Shown here: piece by piece, positions 42,497 through 51,015 of the stretch
Numbering within the stretch: position 1 is the first letter of the stretch
Layout of the letters: each line of letters starts with the position of its first letter
Assembly (NCBI RefSeq): GCF_041051975.1
Contig: NZ_CP163435.1
Location: 9,640,501 to 9,704,500 of the forward strand
Length of the DNA stretch: 64,000 bases
Origin: Streptomyces sp. R21
GTDB lineage: Bacteria; Actinomycetota; Actinomycetes; Streptomycetales; Streptomycetaceae
Direction of reading: 5' to 3'
Made by a program: the position numbers and the translations under genes
Notes under the pieces: generated by a model
The model's database searches: none
What the model was told of the DNA's origin: nothing
Seen by the model: only the letters and a program-made list of their open reading frames with translations

Positions 42497-43294
42497 ATGG
42501 CTGTACGAGCTGAGGGAACGCCGTGTTGGGCCGACGCGATGTTCAGCGATGTCGAGGGGGCCAAGAGTTTCTACGGTGACGTGCTCGGCTGGACCTTCGG
42601 CGAGGCGTCGTCGGAGTTCGGCAACTACACGCAGGCCTACGCGAACGGCAAGGCCGTCGCCGCCGTCGTCCCGCCGATGCCAGGGCAGGAGAGCCAGTCC
42701 GCCTGGTGCCTGTACCTGGCCTCGCGGGACGTCGCCGCCACCGCGGCGAAGATCCGGGACAACGGCGGCCAGGTGCTGATGGAGCCGATGAAGGTCGGCG
42801 ACTTCGGCTCCATGCTGCTGGCCCTCGACCCGGGCGGCGTCGCCTTCGGCGTGTGGCAGGCGGGCGTCCACGAGGGCTTCGAGGCGCAGGGTGTGCCGGG
42901 CGCCTACTCCTGGGCCGAGATCTACACCCGTGAGCCCGAGAAGGCGGACGCCTTCTTCCCCGCCGTCTTCGGGTACAGCGCCAAGCAGATGGAAGACGAC
43001 GCGATCGACTACCGGATGTACAACCTCGGCGAGGACACGGTCCTGGGCCGGATGAAGCTGACGGGTGACTTCCCGCCCGAGGTTCCGCCGTACGTCAACG
43101 TGTACTTCGCCGTCGAGGACTGCGACGCGGCGGTGGCGAAGGCGACCGACCGCGGCGCCGTGGTCCGCTTCGGTCCCATGGACAGCCCCTTCGGCCGGTT
43201 CGCGGCACTGAGCGACCCACAGGGTGCGGCGTTCTCCGTCATCGACATCACCACGACCGAGGGAGACATGCCCAAGGCGACCGAGGTCTCCTGA
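42497..43294 (+). CDS. Two-domain VOC protein (27-kDa antigen-like)
   Basis: A 265-residue protein with two glyoxalase-like domains (about 8-125 and 135-255). The first has PCWADAMFSDVEGAKSFY and the second SWAEIYTREPEKADAFF; this tandem layout resembles Cfp30B-type hydroxylase-like proteins of actinobacteria. No activity is certain. ATG 42497 stands after GAGAGAG. A very strong hairpin follows. Confidence 0.88.
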   Translation: MAVRAEGTPCWADAMFSDVEGAKSFYGDVLGWTFGEASSEFGNYTQAYANGKAVAAVVPPMPGQESQSAWCLYLASRDVAATAAKIRDNGGQVLMEPMKVGDFGSMLLALDPGGVAFGVWQAGVHEGFEAQGVPGAYSWAEIYTREPEKADAFFPAVFGYSAKQMEDDAIDYRMYNLGEDTVLGRMKLTGDFPPEVPPYVNVYFAVEDCDAAVAKATDRGAVVRFGPMDSPFGRFAALSDPQGAAFSVIDITTTEGDMPKATEVS

Positions 43295-43303
43295 AACCGG
43301 CGG

Positions 43304-43341
43304 AGCGCGGTGAATCCCCTCGCCCGGGGATTCACCGCGCT
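43304..43341 (+). terminator. Strong intrinsic terminator
   Basis: A perfect 16-bp stem, AGCGCGGTGAATCCCC with its complement, has a 6-nt loop and a short TTT tail. It begins 10 nt after the VOC stop codon. Confidence 0.9.
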
Positions 43342-43466
43342 TTGCCGTGCCACGTGGGGCGATCATGGAGCGCAACCGTGGGCATGCCATGCTCGTCTTT
43401 CTCTGTGGTCGCGGTAATTCCGCACGGCTGTAACCCCCCACGAGGATTGCGAGCGAAAGAGGCCGC

Positions 43467-44495
43467 ATGCTCCGCATTCACTTCACCTCGAACGATCTTC
43501 AGAACATTCGCATGGCCCGGCAACCGGATCCCCTGTGGGAACTGATGTGCAGTGTCTGCCGGTTGGAAACAGGACAAGGACCGCTCGAATTCGGCCAATG
43601 GCGCCGCTCGGCCTTCGACCGGCTCTCCCGGGATTCCGTCGCGGGACGCGCCCTGCGCCCCCTGCGGGCGCTCATCCCCGCCTCCGGGTACATCCCCGAC
43701 TTCCTCACGCCACCGGTCACCGGCGACGGTCTGCACGAGGGCCTGGACCAGATTCGCCGCACCCCGCGAACGCAGCTCGTCCACGAGATGACCCGGCTGG
43801 CCGAGGCCCGCCGGGTCCCGAACTGGACCACCACCCTGGGCAGGCCCGGCAGCGACAGCCTCAAGTCCCTGGCCAACGCCCTCGGCGTCTACTTCCGGTC
43901 CCTGCTGGAGCCGTACTGGCCGCACATCCGCGCCGCGGTCGGCAACGATGTCGGAGTGCGCTCGCACGCCCTCCTCGACGGCGGCACCCAGGCGCTGCTG
44001 GAGGGGCTGGCCCCGCTGGCGCGCTGGAACGCCCCGGTGCTCGAAGTCGACTACCCCACCGAACGCGACCTCCACCTGGAAGGGCGCGGCCTGCTGCTCG
44101 TGCCCTCGTACTTCTGCTTCGGCCGGCCCACCGCGCTGGCGGACCCGGGCCTCGACCCGGTGCTGGTCTACCCGGTCGCGAAGACACCCCTTACGGTTGC
44201 GCCCGGCTCCGAGGGCGGGCTGGAACGCCTGCTGGGCCGCACCCGGGCCGCCGTACTGACCGAGGTGGCGGGCCGAAGCGCGCGGACGACCTCCGAGGTG
44301 GCGCGCGCCGTGGGGATCGCGCTGCCGAGCGCCAGCTACCAGATCGGCGTCCTGCGCGACGGCGGACTGGTCGCCAGCCACCGCGACGGCAAGTACGTCC
44401 TGCACATGGCGACCTCCCTGGGCGTACGGCTGCTGGGTGCGGACGCCGGGCAGGGACGGATCCCGTCTCCGTTCACCGGCGGCCAGGGCCGGTAG
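43467..44495 (+). CDS. DUF5937-type ArsR-like winged-helix regulator
   Basis: A 342-residue protein. The N-terminal 240 residues (starting LRIHFTSNDLQNIR) are the DUF5937-like ligand region common in Streptomyces; the C-terminal part (about 245-325) is a winged helix (GRTRAAVLTEVAGRSARTTSEVARAVG, then LPSASYQIGVLRDGGLV). This order is typical of a large paralogous group in Streptomyces, often beside secondary-metabolite genes. ATG 43467 follows AAAGAGG. Target and signal are unknown; no neighbour is an obvious target. Confidence 0.85.
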   Translation: MLRIHFTSNDLQNIRMARQPDPLWELMCSVCRLETGQGPLEFGQWRRSAFDRLSRDSVAGRALRPLRALIPASGYIPDFLTPPVTGDGLHEGLDQIRRTPRTQLVHEMTRLAEARRVPNWTTTLGRPGSDSLKSLANALGVYFRSLLEPYWPHIRAAVGNDVGVRSHALLDGGTQALLEGLAPLARWNAPVLEVDYPTERDLHLEGRGLLLVPSYFCFGRPTALADPGLDPVLVYPVAKTPLTVAPGSEGGLERLLGRTRAAVLTEVAGRSARTTSEVARAVGIALPSASYQIGVLRDGGLVASHRDGKYVLHMATSLGVRLLGADAGQGRIPSPFTGGQGR

Positions 44496-44631
44496 CCACG
44501 GGACCGCCCGCCGGCGTGGATCACGTCAACCACGCCGGGGCGCGGGGCGGTTCGGCGCACGGTGTGCCCGGTCCGGCCAGGGCCCTCGCCCCGTGCGGGG
44601 ACCACGGCCGGACCGTGGCATGATCAGGGTC

Positions 44632-45324
44632 ATGCCTGAACGTGTTGTGGCCGCCTGCGACGGGGCTTCGAAGGGAAACCCGGGACCTGCCGGCTGGGCC
44701 TGGGTCGTCGCCGACGGCGAGGAGACCCCCACCCGCTGGGAAGCCGGCCCGCTGGGCACGGCGACGAACAACGTCGCCGAACTCACCGCGCTGGAGCGCC
44801 TGTTGACGGCGATCGCCCCGGACGTACCGCTCGAGATCCGCATGGACTCGCAGTACGCGATGAAGGCGGTCACCACGTGGCTGCCCGGCTGGAAGCGCAA
44901 GGGCTGGAAGACGGCCGCAGGAAAGCCCGTCGCCAACCAGGAGCTCGTCGTCCGTATCGATGAACTCCTCGCCGGCCGCACCGTCGAGTTCCGCTACGTG
45001 CCCGCGCACCAGGTCGACGGGGACCGCCTCAACGACTTCGCCGACCGTGCCGCCAGCCAGGCGGCGATCGTCCAGCAGCCCGCGGGCAGCGACCTCGGCT
45101 CCCCGCAGCCGCCGGCCGCCCCCGACGCCCCGGCGCCCGCTGCCACGCGCCGCCGCGCCCCCTCCAAGACGCCCCGGCAGGGCACGTCGACGCGCACCCT
45201 CAAGGCGAAGTTCCCCGGCCGTTGCCTCTGCGGCCGCTCCTACGCCGCGGGCGAGACCATCGCCAAGAACCCGCAGGGCTGGGGCCACCCGGAGTGCCGT
45301 ACGGCCGAGACGAGCGGCGCGTAG
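44632..45324 (+). CDS. rnhA: RNase HI with C-terminal Cys/His module
   Basis: A 230-residue RNase H. The four acidic residues are visible: Asp in ACDGASKGNPG, Glu in NNVAELTAL, Asp in MDSQYAM and Asp in DFADRAA. It removes RNA from RNA-DNA hybrids. After residue 150 a Pro/Ala linker leads to an extra 45-residue module with C-L-C and H-P-E-C, which looks like a small zinc fold for nucleic-acid or protein contact. I use ATG 44632; ATG 44620 is in frame and possible. It may share a transcript with the sigJ gene starting 22 bp later. Confidence 0.87.
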   Translation: MPERVVAACDGASKGNPGPAGWAWVVADGEETPTRWEAGPLGTATNNVAELTALERLLTAIAPDVPLEIRMDSQYAMKAVTTWLPGWKRKGWKTAAGKPVANQELVVRIDELLAGRTVEFRYVPAHQVDGDRLNDFADRAASQAAIVQQPAGSDLGSPQPPAAPDAPAPAATRRRAPSKTPRQGTSTRTLKAKFPGRCLCGRSYAAGETIAKNPQGWGHPECRTAETSGA

Positions 45325-45346
45325 CCCCGTTCCGTGCGGAGAATGA

Positions 45347-46300
45347 GTGGTCAGCACCCTGCGCGACATGGCCCGGACGGGGGCGAACGTGGAAGAGAGC
45401 ACCGATCCGGATCTCGCGTCCGTCGGACCGGAGGATCTCGAACAGGCCGCGGTGATCTTCACTCGCGTCCGGCCACGTCTGTTCGGGATCGCGTACCGCA
45501 TGCTGAGCAGCGCCACCGAGGCCGAGGACCTGGTGCAGGAAGTATGGCTGCGGTGGCAGAACTATGACCGCACCACGGTGACCAACCCGGCCGCGTTCCT
45601 GGCGACGACGACAACGCGGCTGTCCATCAACGCACTTCAGTCCGCGCGGGTGCGCCGCGAGACGTACATCGGACCCTGGCTTCCCGAGCCCGTCGACACC
45701 AGCGCCGATCCGTACCTGGGCGCCGAGCGGGGCAACGCCCTGGAGGTCGCGGTGCTGATCCTGATGGAGAAGCTCTCACCCAACGAACGTGCCGCGTACG
45801 TGCTGCGAGAGGCGTTCGACTATCCGTACCCGCAGATCGCCGACATCCTCCGGTCCAGCGAGGCGGCGGCCCGCCAGATGGTCAGCCGGGCCCGCAGACG
45901 CGTGACCGGCGAGCGGCGGACCCCCGTGACCGTAACCGAGCAGCGGAGACTGCTGACCGCGTTCATCTCGGCCGCCCGCTCCGGCGACCTGGCCGCCCTG
46001 GAGCAGCTCTTCGCGGCGGACGTGACCAGCTACTCCGACGGCAACGGCGCCGTGCGGGTCTCCCGTCGGCCGGTGGTGGGAGCTGTGCGGGTGGCGAAGT
46101 TCCTCATGGCGGTCGCGGACTGGTTCTGGGTCGGCGTCGACGTGCAGTGGTTGAGCACGAACGGGGAGGCGTCAGCGCTGCTGCGCCGCGACGGCACTGT
46201 GTTCGCCGTGCTCACCGTCGACGCCTCGGCCGAGGGCATCGGCCAACTGCTGTGGGTGTTCAACCCGGCCAAGATCGCCGCGCTGTCCGTCACGGACTGA
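45347..46300 (+). CDS. sigJ: ECF41-type sigma factor (SigJ family)
   Basis: A 317-residue sigma factor. Region 2 (LFGIAYRMLSSATEAEDLVQEVWLRW) and region 4 (LSPNERAAYVLREAFDYPY, then AARQMVSRARRRV) are followed by a SnoaL-like domain of about 120 residues that in ECF41 factors replaces an anti-sigma factor and tunes activity. The GTG at 45347 follows GGAG at 5 nt; ATG 45368 is an alternative. It converges on an oxidoreductase gene whose promoter matches the ECF41 consensus, the usual target arrangement (COE proteins). Confidence 0.93.
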   Translation: MVSTLRDMARTGANVEESTDPDLASVGPEDLEQAAVIFTRVRPRLFGIAYRMLSSATEAEDLVQEVWLRWQNYDRTTVTNPAAFLATTTTRLSINALQSARVRRETYIGPWLPEPVDTSADPYLGAERGNALEVAVLILMEKLSPNERAAYVLREAFDYPYPQIADILRSSEAAARQMVSRARRRVTGERRTPVTVTEQRRLLTAFISAARSGDLAALEQLFAADVTSYSDGNGAVRVSRRPVVGAVRVAKFLMAVADWFWVGVDVQWLSTNGEASALLRRDGTVFAVLTVDASAEGIGQLLWVFNPAKIAALSVTD

Positions 46301-46318
46301 GCCGATGTCCGGATGAGC

Positions 46319-46357
46319 GGCCCGTACGACGCGGGGATCGATCGCGCCGTACGGGCC
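46319..46357. terminator. Bidirectional hairpin terminator
   Basis: GGCCCGTACGACGCG pairs with CGCGCCGTACGGGCC over 15 bp with one mismatch and a 9-nt loop. It separates the convergent sigJ and oxidoreductase genes. Confidence 0.8.
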
Positions 46358-46373
46358 CGCCGACGTCGCGACG

Positions 46374-47126
46374 TCAGTCCGCTGAGCGGGGCTGACGCTC
46401 CAGCCACTTCCGGTAGTCGGTGGGCGCGATGACAGCGTCCTCCTCGGCGATGAGGGCCTTGCCGGGCACGGCGGCGAACATGCCGGCGCCGGCGTCGGTG
46501 ACGACGGTGCGGTGGTCGTCCTGGGCGGCGAGGGTGATCCGGCCCAGTTCGTCGAGCGGGAAGACCTCGGGTCCGGCGACGTTGCGGGTGCCGTGCAGCG
46601 GACTGCCCACGCTGACGTCGGAGACGGCGCGGGCGACATCGGCCGCCGCCATCGGCTGCACGGGGGTGGCGGGCAGCCGAACGGTGTTCTCGTCGGCCGT
46701 CCACGACAGCACCGCGTCCATGAACTCGAAGAACTGCGTGGCGCGGACGATCGAGTATGGTACGGGGCCGGCCTTGAGGATGTCCTCCTGGAGGACCTTG
46801 GCGCGGTAGTAGGCCAGGTCGGGCACCTGGTCGGCGCCGACGATGGAGAGGATCACCGCGTGGCCGACCCCCGCGCGGTCGGCTGCTGCCACCAGGTTGT
46901 CCATGCTCGTCCGGAAGAAGGCCGCGGACGCGTCGTCGAAGGTCGGCGAATTCGTCAGATTCACGACGACGTCGGCGCCCTCCAGCGCCTCGTTCAGGCC
47001 CTCCCCGGTGAGGAGATCCACCCCGTTCGACAGCGAGTACGGCACCGCCTGATGCCCGCCCGCCCGCAACATTTCGACGACCTGCGACCCGATGAGCCCG
47101 GTGCCACCGATCACGGCGATCTTCAT
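46374..47126 (-). CDS. NAD(P)-binding oxidoreductase, ECF41-associated (COE type)
   Basis: A 250-residue NmrA/epimerase-like protein with the Rossmann motif GGTGLIGS at residues 7-14 and VVNLTNSPTFDD, VRATQFFEFM further on. Such COE oxidoreductases or epimerases are the usual neighbours and targets of ECF41 sigma factors. ATG 47126 is the family start; the open frame to 47216 adds 30 residues without similarity. A TGTCACA-N16-TGTC promoter lies about 100 nt upstream. The substrate is unknown. Confidence 0.88.
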   Translation of the reverse strand: MKIAVIGGTGLIGSQVVEMLRAGGHQAVPYSLSNGVDLLTGEGLNEALEGADVVVNLTNSPTFDDASAAFFRTSMDNLVAAADRAGVGHAVILSIVGADQVPDLAYYRAKVLQEDILKAGPVPYSIVRATQFFEFMDAVLSWTADENTVRLPATPVQPMAAADVARAVSDVSVGSPLHGTRNVAGPEVFPLDELGRITLAAQDDHRTVVTDAGAGMFAAVPGKALIAEEDAVIAPTDYRKWLERQPRSAD

Positions 47127-47223
47127 GCCAATCACACCTTCCCTGCGTACCTGATCCTGCCAAGAACGAAGGACGGCCTCTCTGCCCACCAGAGCTTCGG
47201 TCACCGTCCTGCTCACCAGGCAT

Positions 47224-47250
47224 GACAGGACAGCCGTGCCGACTGTGACA
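47224..47250 (-). promoter_or_regulatory. ECF41-type promoter
   Basis: On the minus strand TGTCACA (47250-47244) and TGTC (47227-47224) are spaced by exactly 16 nt. The known ECF41 consensus is TGTCACA-N16-CGTC, so only one base differs. It points at the oxidoreductase gene. Confidence 0.75.
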
Positions 47251-47284
47251 GCTTCGCCGGATTTTCTTCGTGGCGCTTCTTGAT

Positions 47285-47902
47285 CTACCCGGCGGCGCCG
47301 AGCGGCGCGGTGGCGGTCAGGGACTCGTCGAGCTTCGCGACGAGGCGGGCCGTGAGCGCGGCGGGCACGTCAGGGGCGGCCCACTGCTCGACGAGGCCCA
47401 GGAAACCGGTGAGGTGGGCGCGCACGGAGGTGAGCAGTCCCGGAAGGTCGGTCAGCGGCAGTTCGATGGCGGGACCGGGCGGAAGCCGCTCCGCATCCGG
47501 CCACAGCCGTACGAGCGGGCCCGCGTACTCGACACCAGGCGTCGGGTCGTGGCCGAGCCAGGGCTCCTCGCCGTCGAGGAGGCCGAGCCAGTCCCGCCAG
47601 TTCTCCAGACCGAAACAGCAGCCCGGCTCCACGGTGACCCCGGTCGTGGTGTCGCGGATGCGGAGGCCGCCGGGGGCGATGACGGTTTCGGCCGAGGCCA
47701 GGCGGTGGAGCAGTTCGACGCCGCTCTCGGGCGACCGGTGCTCACCGGGAGCGTCGTTGTAGCAGGCCAGCGCTGCCACCGCGGTTCCGACCTCCAGCGG
47801 TGACAGATCGCCGGAGAGGGTGAGCAGGCGCTCCGCGGGCGGATCGGCGACGGGCCACAGGGCGAAGTCGGCGGCCTCGTACGTCTCGAGAACGGCATCC
47901 AT
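47285..47902 (-). CDS. Conserved hypothetical protein
   Basis: A 205-residue acidic protein of no family I recognise. It begins MDAVLETYEAADFALW and has ENWRDWLGLLDGEEPWLGHDPTPGVEY and VRLWPD; a Cys pair lies in GCCFG. No signal or membrane helix is seen. Similar proteins of Streptomyces are listed as hypothetical. ATG 47902 is preferred because the open frame upstream to 47992 is atypical. It lies upstream of the oxidoreductase gene on the same strand; the ECF41 promoter falls between them. Confidence 0.7.
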   Translation of the reverse strand: MDAVLETYEAADFALWPVADPPAERLLTLSGDLSPLEVGTAVAALACYNDAPGEHRSPESGVELLHRLASAETVIAPGGLRIRDTTTGVTVEPGCCFGLENWRDWLGLLDGEEPWLGHDPTPGVEYAGPLVRLWPDAERLPPGPAIELPLTDLPGLLTSVRAHLTGFLGLVEQWAAPDVPAALTARLVAKLDESLTATAPLGAAG

Positions 47903-48044
47903 GATCAGCACGCGCCAAGTGTTGCCGCCCCTGCCCGTGGGCGCCTGCCCTTTTCGCCGGAGGGAATCGCCGGAGGGAGCGAGGGTCCCCATGGCCCGTG
48001 AGGCGGGACGACCCCGGCGGTCCTGGTGGCGCGTCAGTCTGGAC

Positions 48045-48084
48045 GGTCCCGGTGGTCCGTCAGCCTGGACGGGCCACCGGGACC
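48045..48084 (-). terminator. Terminator of the melC operon
   Basis: GGTCCCGGTGGTCCGTC pairs with GACGGGCCACCGGGACC over 17 bp with one wobble; the loop is 6 nt. It begins 14 nt beyond the melC2 stop. Confidence 0.8.
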
Positions 48085-48098
48085 GCGCCTGTCCGCGG

Positions 48099-48923
48099 TC
48101 AGACGGTGTCGAACGTGTAGTAGGCCGTGTGATCCAGCATGTCCGCCGGTCGGACGTCGTTCCACGGCTTCATGGTCTCGTTGAGATCGACCACGTTGGG
48201 CGTCCCTGCCGTCGGCAGATAGCCGGAGTCCGGGTGCCGGCTCTGCCACTCGGCCCAGAGCTTGTCGATGTAGGCGTGGTGCAGCCAGAAGACGGGGTCG
48301 TTGGGGGAGACGCCGGTGCCCATCTGACCGCCCACCCAGACGTGCACCCGGTTGTGCAGGTTGACGCCCCGCCAGCCTTCGAGGTGGTTGCGGAACCCGT
48401 CCGAGCCGCTGTTCCACGGCGCCATGTCGTAGGTGGACATGGCCAGCACGGAGTCCACTTCGGCGCGGGTGGGCAGCTCTCGGGTGCCGCCGGCGAGCGA
48501 GCGGCGCAGGTACGTCCGCCCGTCGACGCGTACGGTGATCGGCCAGTCGCCGGTGGAGGCGGCGAACGGCCCGTCCATCACCCGGCCGTCCAGGCTGCGC
48601 CCGGTGCCGCCCAGGAAGTCGGGAGCCCACAGCGAGGAGCGCGGGGAACGGTCGGTGCTCCAGTCCCAGTACGGCAGCGCCACTGAGGCGTCCACCGACT
48701 GCAGCGCCTGCTCGAACTCTATGAGGAATCTGCGGTGCCAGGGCAGGAAGGACGGCGAACGGTGGCCTGTCCGCTCCCCGTTGTCGGTGTCACCGATGAT
48801 GAAGGCGTTGTGGGTCGTGACGAACGCGTCGTAGCGGCCACTGCGCTTGAGTTCCACGAGCGCGGCGACAAGGCGGCGCTTCTCGTCGGTGGTCAGGCTC
48901 GCCTGGTTCTTGCGGACGGTCAT
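48099..48923 (-). CDS. melC2: Tyrosinase
   Basis: A 274-residue type-3 copper enzyme that oxidises tyrosine to DOPA and dopaquinone for melanin. All six copper ligands are in place with the numbering of Streptomyces tyrosinases: H38, H54, H63 for CuA and H190, H194, H216 for CuB (NLHNRVH, FWLHH). It has no signal of its own; it leaves the cell bound to MelC1. ATG 48923 starts MTVRKNQASL. It follows melC1 by 37 bp in one operon and ends before a terminator. Confidence 0.96.
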   Translation of the reverse strand: MTVRKNQASLTTDEKRRLVAALVELKRSGRYDAFVTTHNAFIIGDTDNGERTGHRSPSFLPWHRRFLIEFEQALQSVDASVALPYWDWSTDRSPRSSLWAPDFLGGTGRSLDGRVMDGPFAASTGDWPITVRVDGRTYLRRSLAGGTRELPTRAEVDSVLAMSTYDMAPWNSGSDGFRNHLEGWRGVNLHNRVHVWVGGQMGTGVSPNDPVFWLHHAYIDKLWAEWQSRHPDSGYLPTAGTPNVVDLNETMKPWNDVRPADMLDHTAYYTFDTV

Positions 48924-48960
48924 GTGCGGTGACTCCAGGGTCTGTTGATGCCGGGTCGGG

Positions 48961-49320
48961 TCAGGCGAGGGGGACGAGCGGGGAGCCCTGGAGCTCCAGG
49001 ACCGCCGCACGGGCGGCGGCGCGCGGGGTGGCCACGGGGTCGTAGTGACTGATGACGCTGATCCAGCTGCCGTCGGCGTTCTGCATGACGTGCAGTTCCA
49101 CACCGTCGATCAACACGGCGTATCCGCCGCCGTGATGATGGCCGCCCCCTTCGGAGGGGCGGCCCTGTATCCGGCGGCCGCGGTAGACCTCGTCGAAGGC
49201 CTCGGGCCCACCGTGGTGGGGTGCGGCGGACGCGGCAGGGGCTGCGGCGGCCAGGGAACCGGCAGTTGCGGCCAGGGCGGCCGCTGCCCCGAGGGCTCGG
49301 CGACGACTGAGTTCCGGCAT
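48961..49320 (-). CDS. melC1: Tyrosinase co-factor (caddie) protein
   Basis: A 119-residue protein with a twin-arginine leader (LSRRRALGAAAALAATAG, cut near AAPAASA, residue 32). The mature part is His-rich (PHHGG, GGGHHHGGG) and ends with the small alpha/beta domain YAVLIDGVELHVMQN that binds MelC2. MelC1 delivers copper to tyrosinase and carries it through Tat. ATG 49320 follows AGGAGG. First gene of the melC operon; its promoter should lie in 49321-49450. Confidence 0.94.
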   Translation of the reverse strand: MPELSRRRALGAAAALAATAGSLAAAAPAASAAPHHGGPEAFDEVYRGRRIQGRPSEGGGHHHGGGYAVLIDGVELHVMQNADGSWISVISHYDPVATPRAAARAAVLELQGSPLVPLA

Positions 49321-49487
49321 GCGGAGACCTCCTGTGTTCGTTCCCGCGGCACACGCGTCGGCATATGCCTCAGGAATCAGCTCGTTTGACGACTCGGCAT
49401 GCCTATCGGGCCATCAGGGAGCGGGGGAAATCTCCGGAAACGGGTTGGCTACGATCCGGACAATTGAGTAAATGTCATACAGGATTG

Positions 49488-49505
49488 AACAAGGATGATC
49501 TTGTT
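49488..49505. promoter_or_regulatory. Small palindrome in the mel/monooxygenase divergent region
   Basis: The 397-bp stretch 49321-49717 has no gene. It must hold the melC promoter and that of the FAD monooxygenase. The lowest-GC part (about 49455-49510) contains AACAAG-GATGAT-CTTGTT, a perfect 6-bp repeat. Which regulator uses it is unknown. Confidence 0.35.
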
Positions 49506-49717
49506 GCGTGGAACGCCCTGGAGCCCCGGAAGAGCAAATTCCGCCCTGCGGAAGACGCTTGCGCGGAAGATCCTCCGGGGTGGAGGGGGAGTGGGTGTCG
49601 CGGCTCACGTCCACAACCTGACGTGATCCCGCGCAGTGCGGGCGAGCAGTCGCCCCGCCAACCCGCTGCTACTCTTCGTGCTCAATTGACCACTTTGCGC
49701 GACAACGAGGAGTGTGC

Positions 49718-50923
49718 GTGCAGATCGCGTGCGTCGGTGGCGGGCCCGCAAACCTGTACTTCTCGATCCTGATGAAGCTCCAGGACCCGTCCCACGACAT
49801 CACCGTCCACGAGCGGAACCCGGCCGGATCGACCTACGGCTGGGGCGTGACCTACTGGGGCGCCCTGCTGGACAAGCTCCACGCCCACGACCCCGAATCC
49901 GCCCGCGCCGTGCGAGACAACTCGGTCCGCTGGAGCGACGGGATCGCGCACGTCGGAGGCCGTACGACGGTGCACCACGGCGACGAGGGATTCGGCATCG
50001 GCCGTCGGCGCCTGCTCGAACTGCTCACCGACCGGGCCCGATCCCTCGGAGTGAAGGTCGAGTTCGAGCACGACATCACCGCCGACGAGCCACTTTCCGG
50101 CGCCGATCTGGTCGTCGCCGGCGACGGAGTCAACAGCGTGCTGCGGCAACGGCACACCGAGCACTTCGGGAGCGACGTCAAGCTGGGCCGCAACACCTAC
50201 ATCTGGCTCGGCACCACCAAGGTCTTCGACTCCTTCACCTTCGCCTTCGTGGAGACCGACCACGGCTGGATCTGGTGCTACGGCTACGCGTTCAGCGAGG
50301 AGCACAGCACCTGTGTCATCGAGTGCTCTCCGGCGACGTGGACCGGACTCGGGCTCGACGAGGCGAGCGAGGCCGACGGTCTCGCCCTGCTGGAGAAGCT
50401 CTTCGCCGACGTCCTGGACGGGCACGCCCTGATCGGACGGGCGCAGGCCGACGGCTCCGCCCAGTGGCTGAACTTCCGCACCCTCACCAACCGGACCTGG
50501 CACCGCGGCAACCTCGTCCTGCTCGGCGACGCCGCCCACACCACGCACTACTCGATCGGCGCGGGCACCACCCTCGCCCTGGAGGACGCGATCTCCCTGG
50601 CCGGAGCGCTGAACGAGCATCCAGAACTCCCGGCCGCCCTCGCCCACTACGAGCAGGAACGCCGATCCGCACTCCTGTCGATCCAGAGCGCGGCCCGCCA
50701 CAGCGCCCAGTGGTACGAGAACCTCCCGCGCTACATCCGCCTGCCACCTCCGCAGATGTTCGCCCTGCTCGGCCAGCGCCACTCGCCGCTGCTGCCGTAC
50801 ATCCCGCCGCAGCTGTACTACCGCCTCGACCGGGCCGCCGGGCAACTGGAGACGCTGCGCCGCTTCAAGCGCTGGCTGGGGCCACGGCTGGCGCGCACGG
50901 TGCAGGCCCGCTCCGGACGGTGA
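49718..50923 (+). CDS. FAD-dependent aromatic monooxygenase (VioD-like)
   Basis: A 401-residue flavoprotein hydroxylase. GGGPANLYFS at residues 6-15 is the FAD Rossmann site (third Gly kept), DLVVAGDGVNS the DG motif and LVLLGDAAHTTHYSIGAG the GD motif. VioD/salicylyl-CoA-hydroxylase-like members hydroxylate indole or aryl-CoA compounds with NAD(P)H and O2. I use GTG 49718 because GAGGAG ends 5 nt before it; GTG 49712 lies within that site. An exporter operon follows at 92 bp, behind its own operator. Confidence 0.88.
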   Translation: MQIACVGGGPANLYFSILMKLQDPSHDITVHERNPAGSTYGWGVTYWGALLDKLHAHDPESARAVRDNSVRWSDGIAHVGGRTTVHHGDEGFGIGRRRLLELLTDRARSLGVKVEFEHDITADEPLSGADLVVAGDGVNSVLRQRHTEHFGSDVKLGRNTYIWLGTTKVFDSFTFAFVETDHGWIWCYGYAFSEEHSTCVIECSPATWTGLGLDEASEADGLALLEKLFADVLDGHALIGRAQADGSAQWLNFRTLTNRTWHRGNLVLLGDAAHTTHYSIGAGTTLALEDAISLAGALNEHPELPAALAHYEQERRSALLSIQSAARHSAQWYENLPRYIRLPPPQMFALLGQRHSPLLPYIPPQLYYRLDRAAGQLETLRRFKRWLGPRLARTVQARSGR

Positions 50924-50939
50924 GCAAGGAGCGACCAGG

Positions 50940-50987
50940 TTAGGTGAATGGCGATTCACTCGCTAGAGTGAATCGCCATTCACCTAA
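50940..50987. promoter_or_regulatory. 48-bp double operator upstream of MFS/tetR operon
   Basis: Two perfect 21-bp arms flank a 6-nt CGCTAG spacer. Each arm contains its own palindrome: GTGAAT-N4-ATTCAC at 50944-50959 and again at 50968-50983. This gives two tandem sites, typical for TetR dimers. A TAGAGT -10-like box (50964-50969) lies in the middle, so binding would block RNA polymerase. Confidence 0.85.
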
Positions 50988-51015
50988 TTCTTCATATCGC
51001 TTCCCTGGAGTGCCC

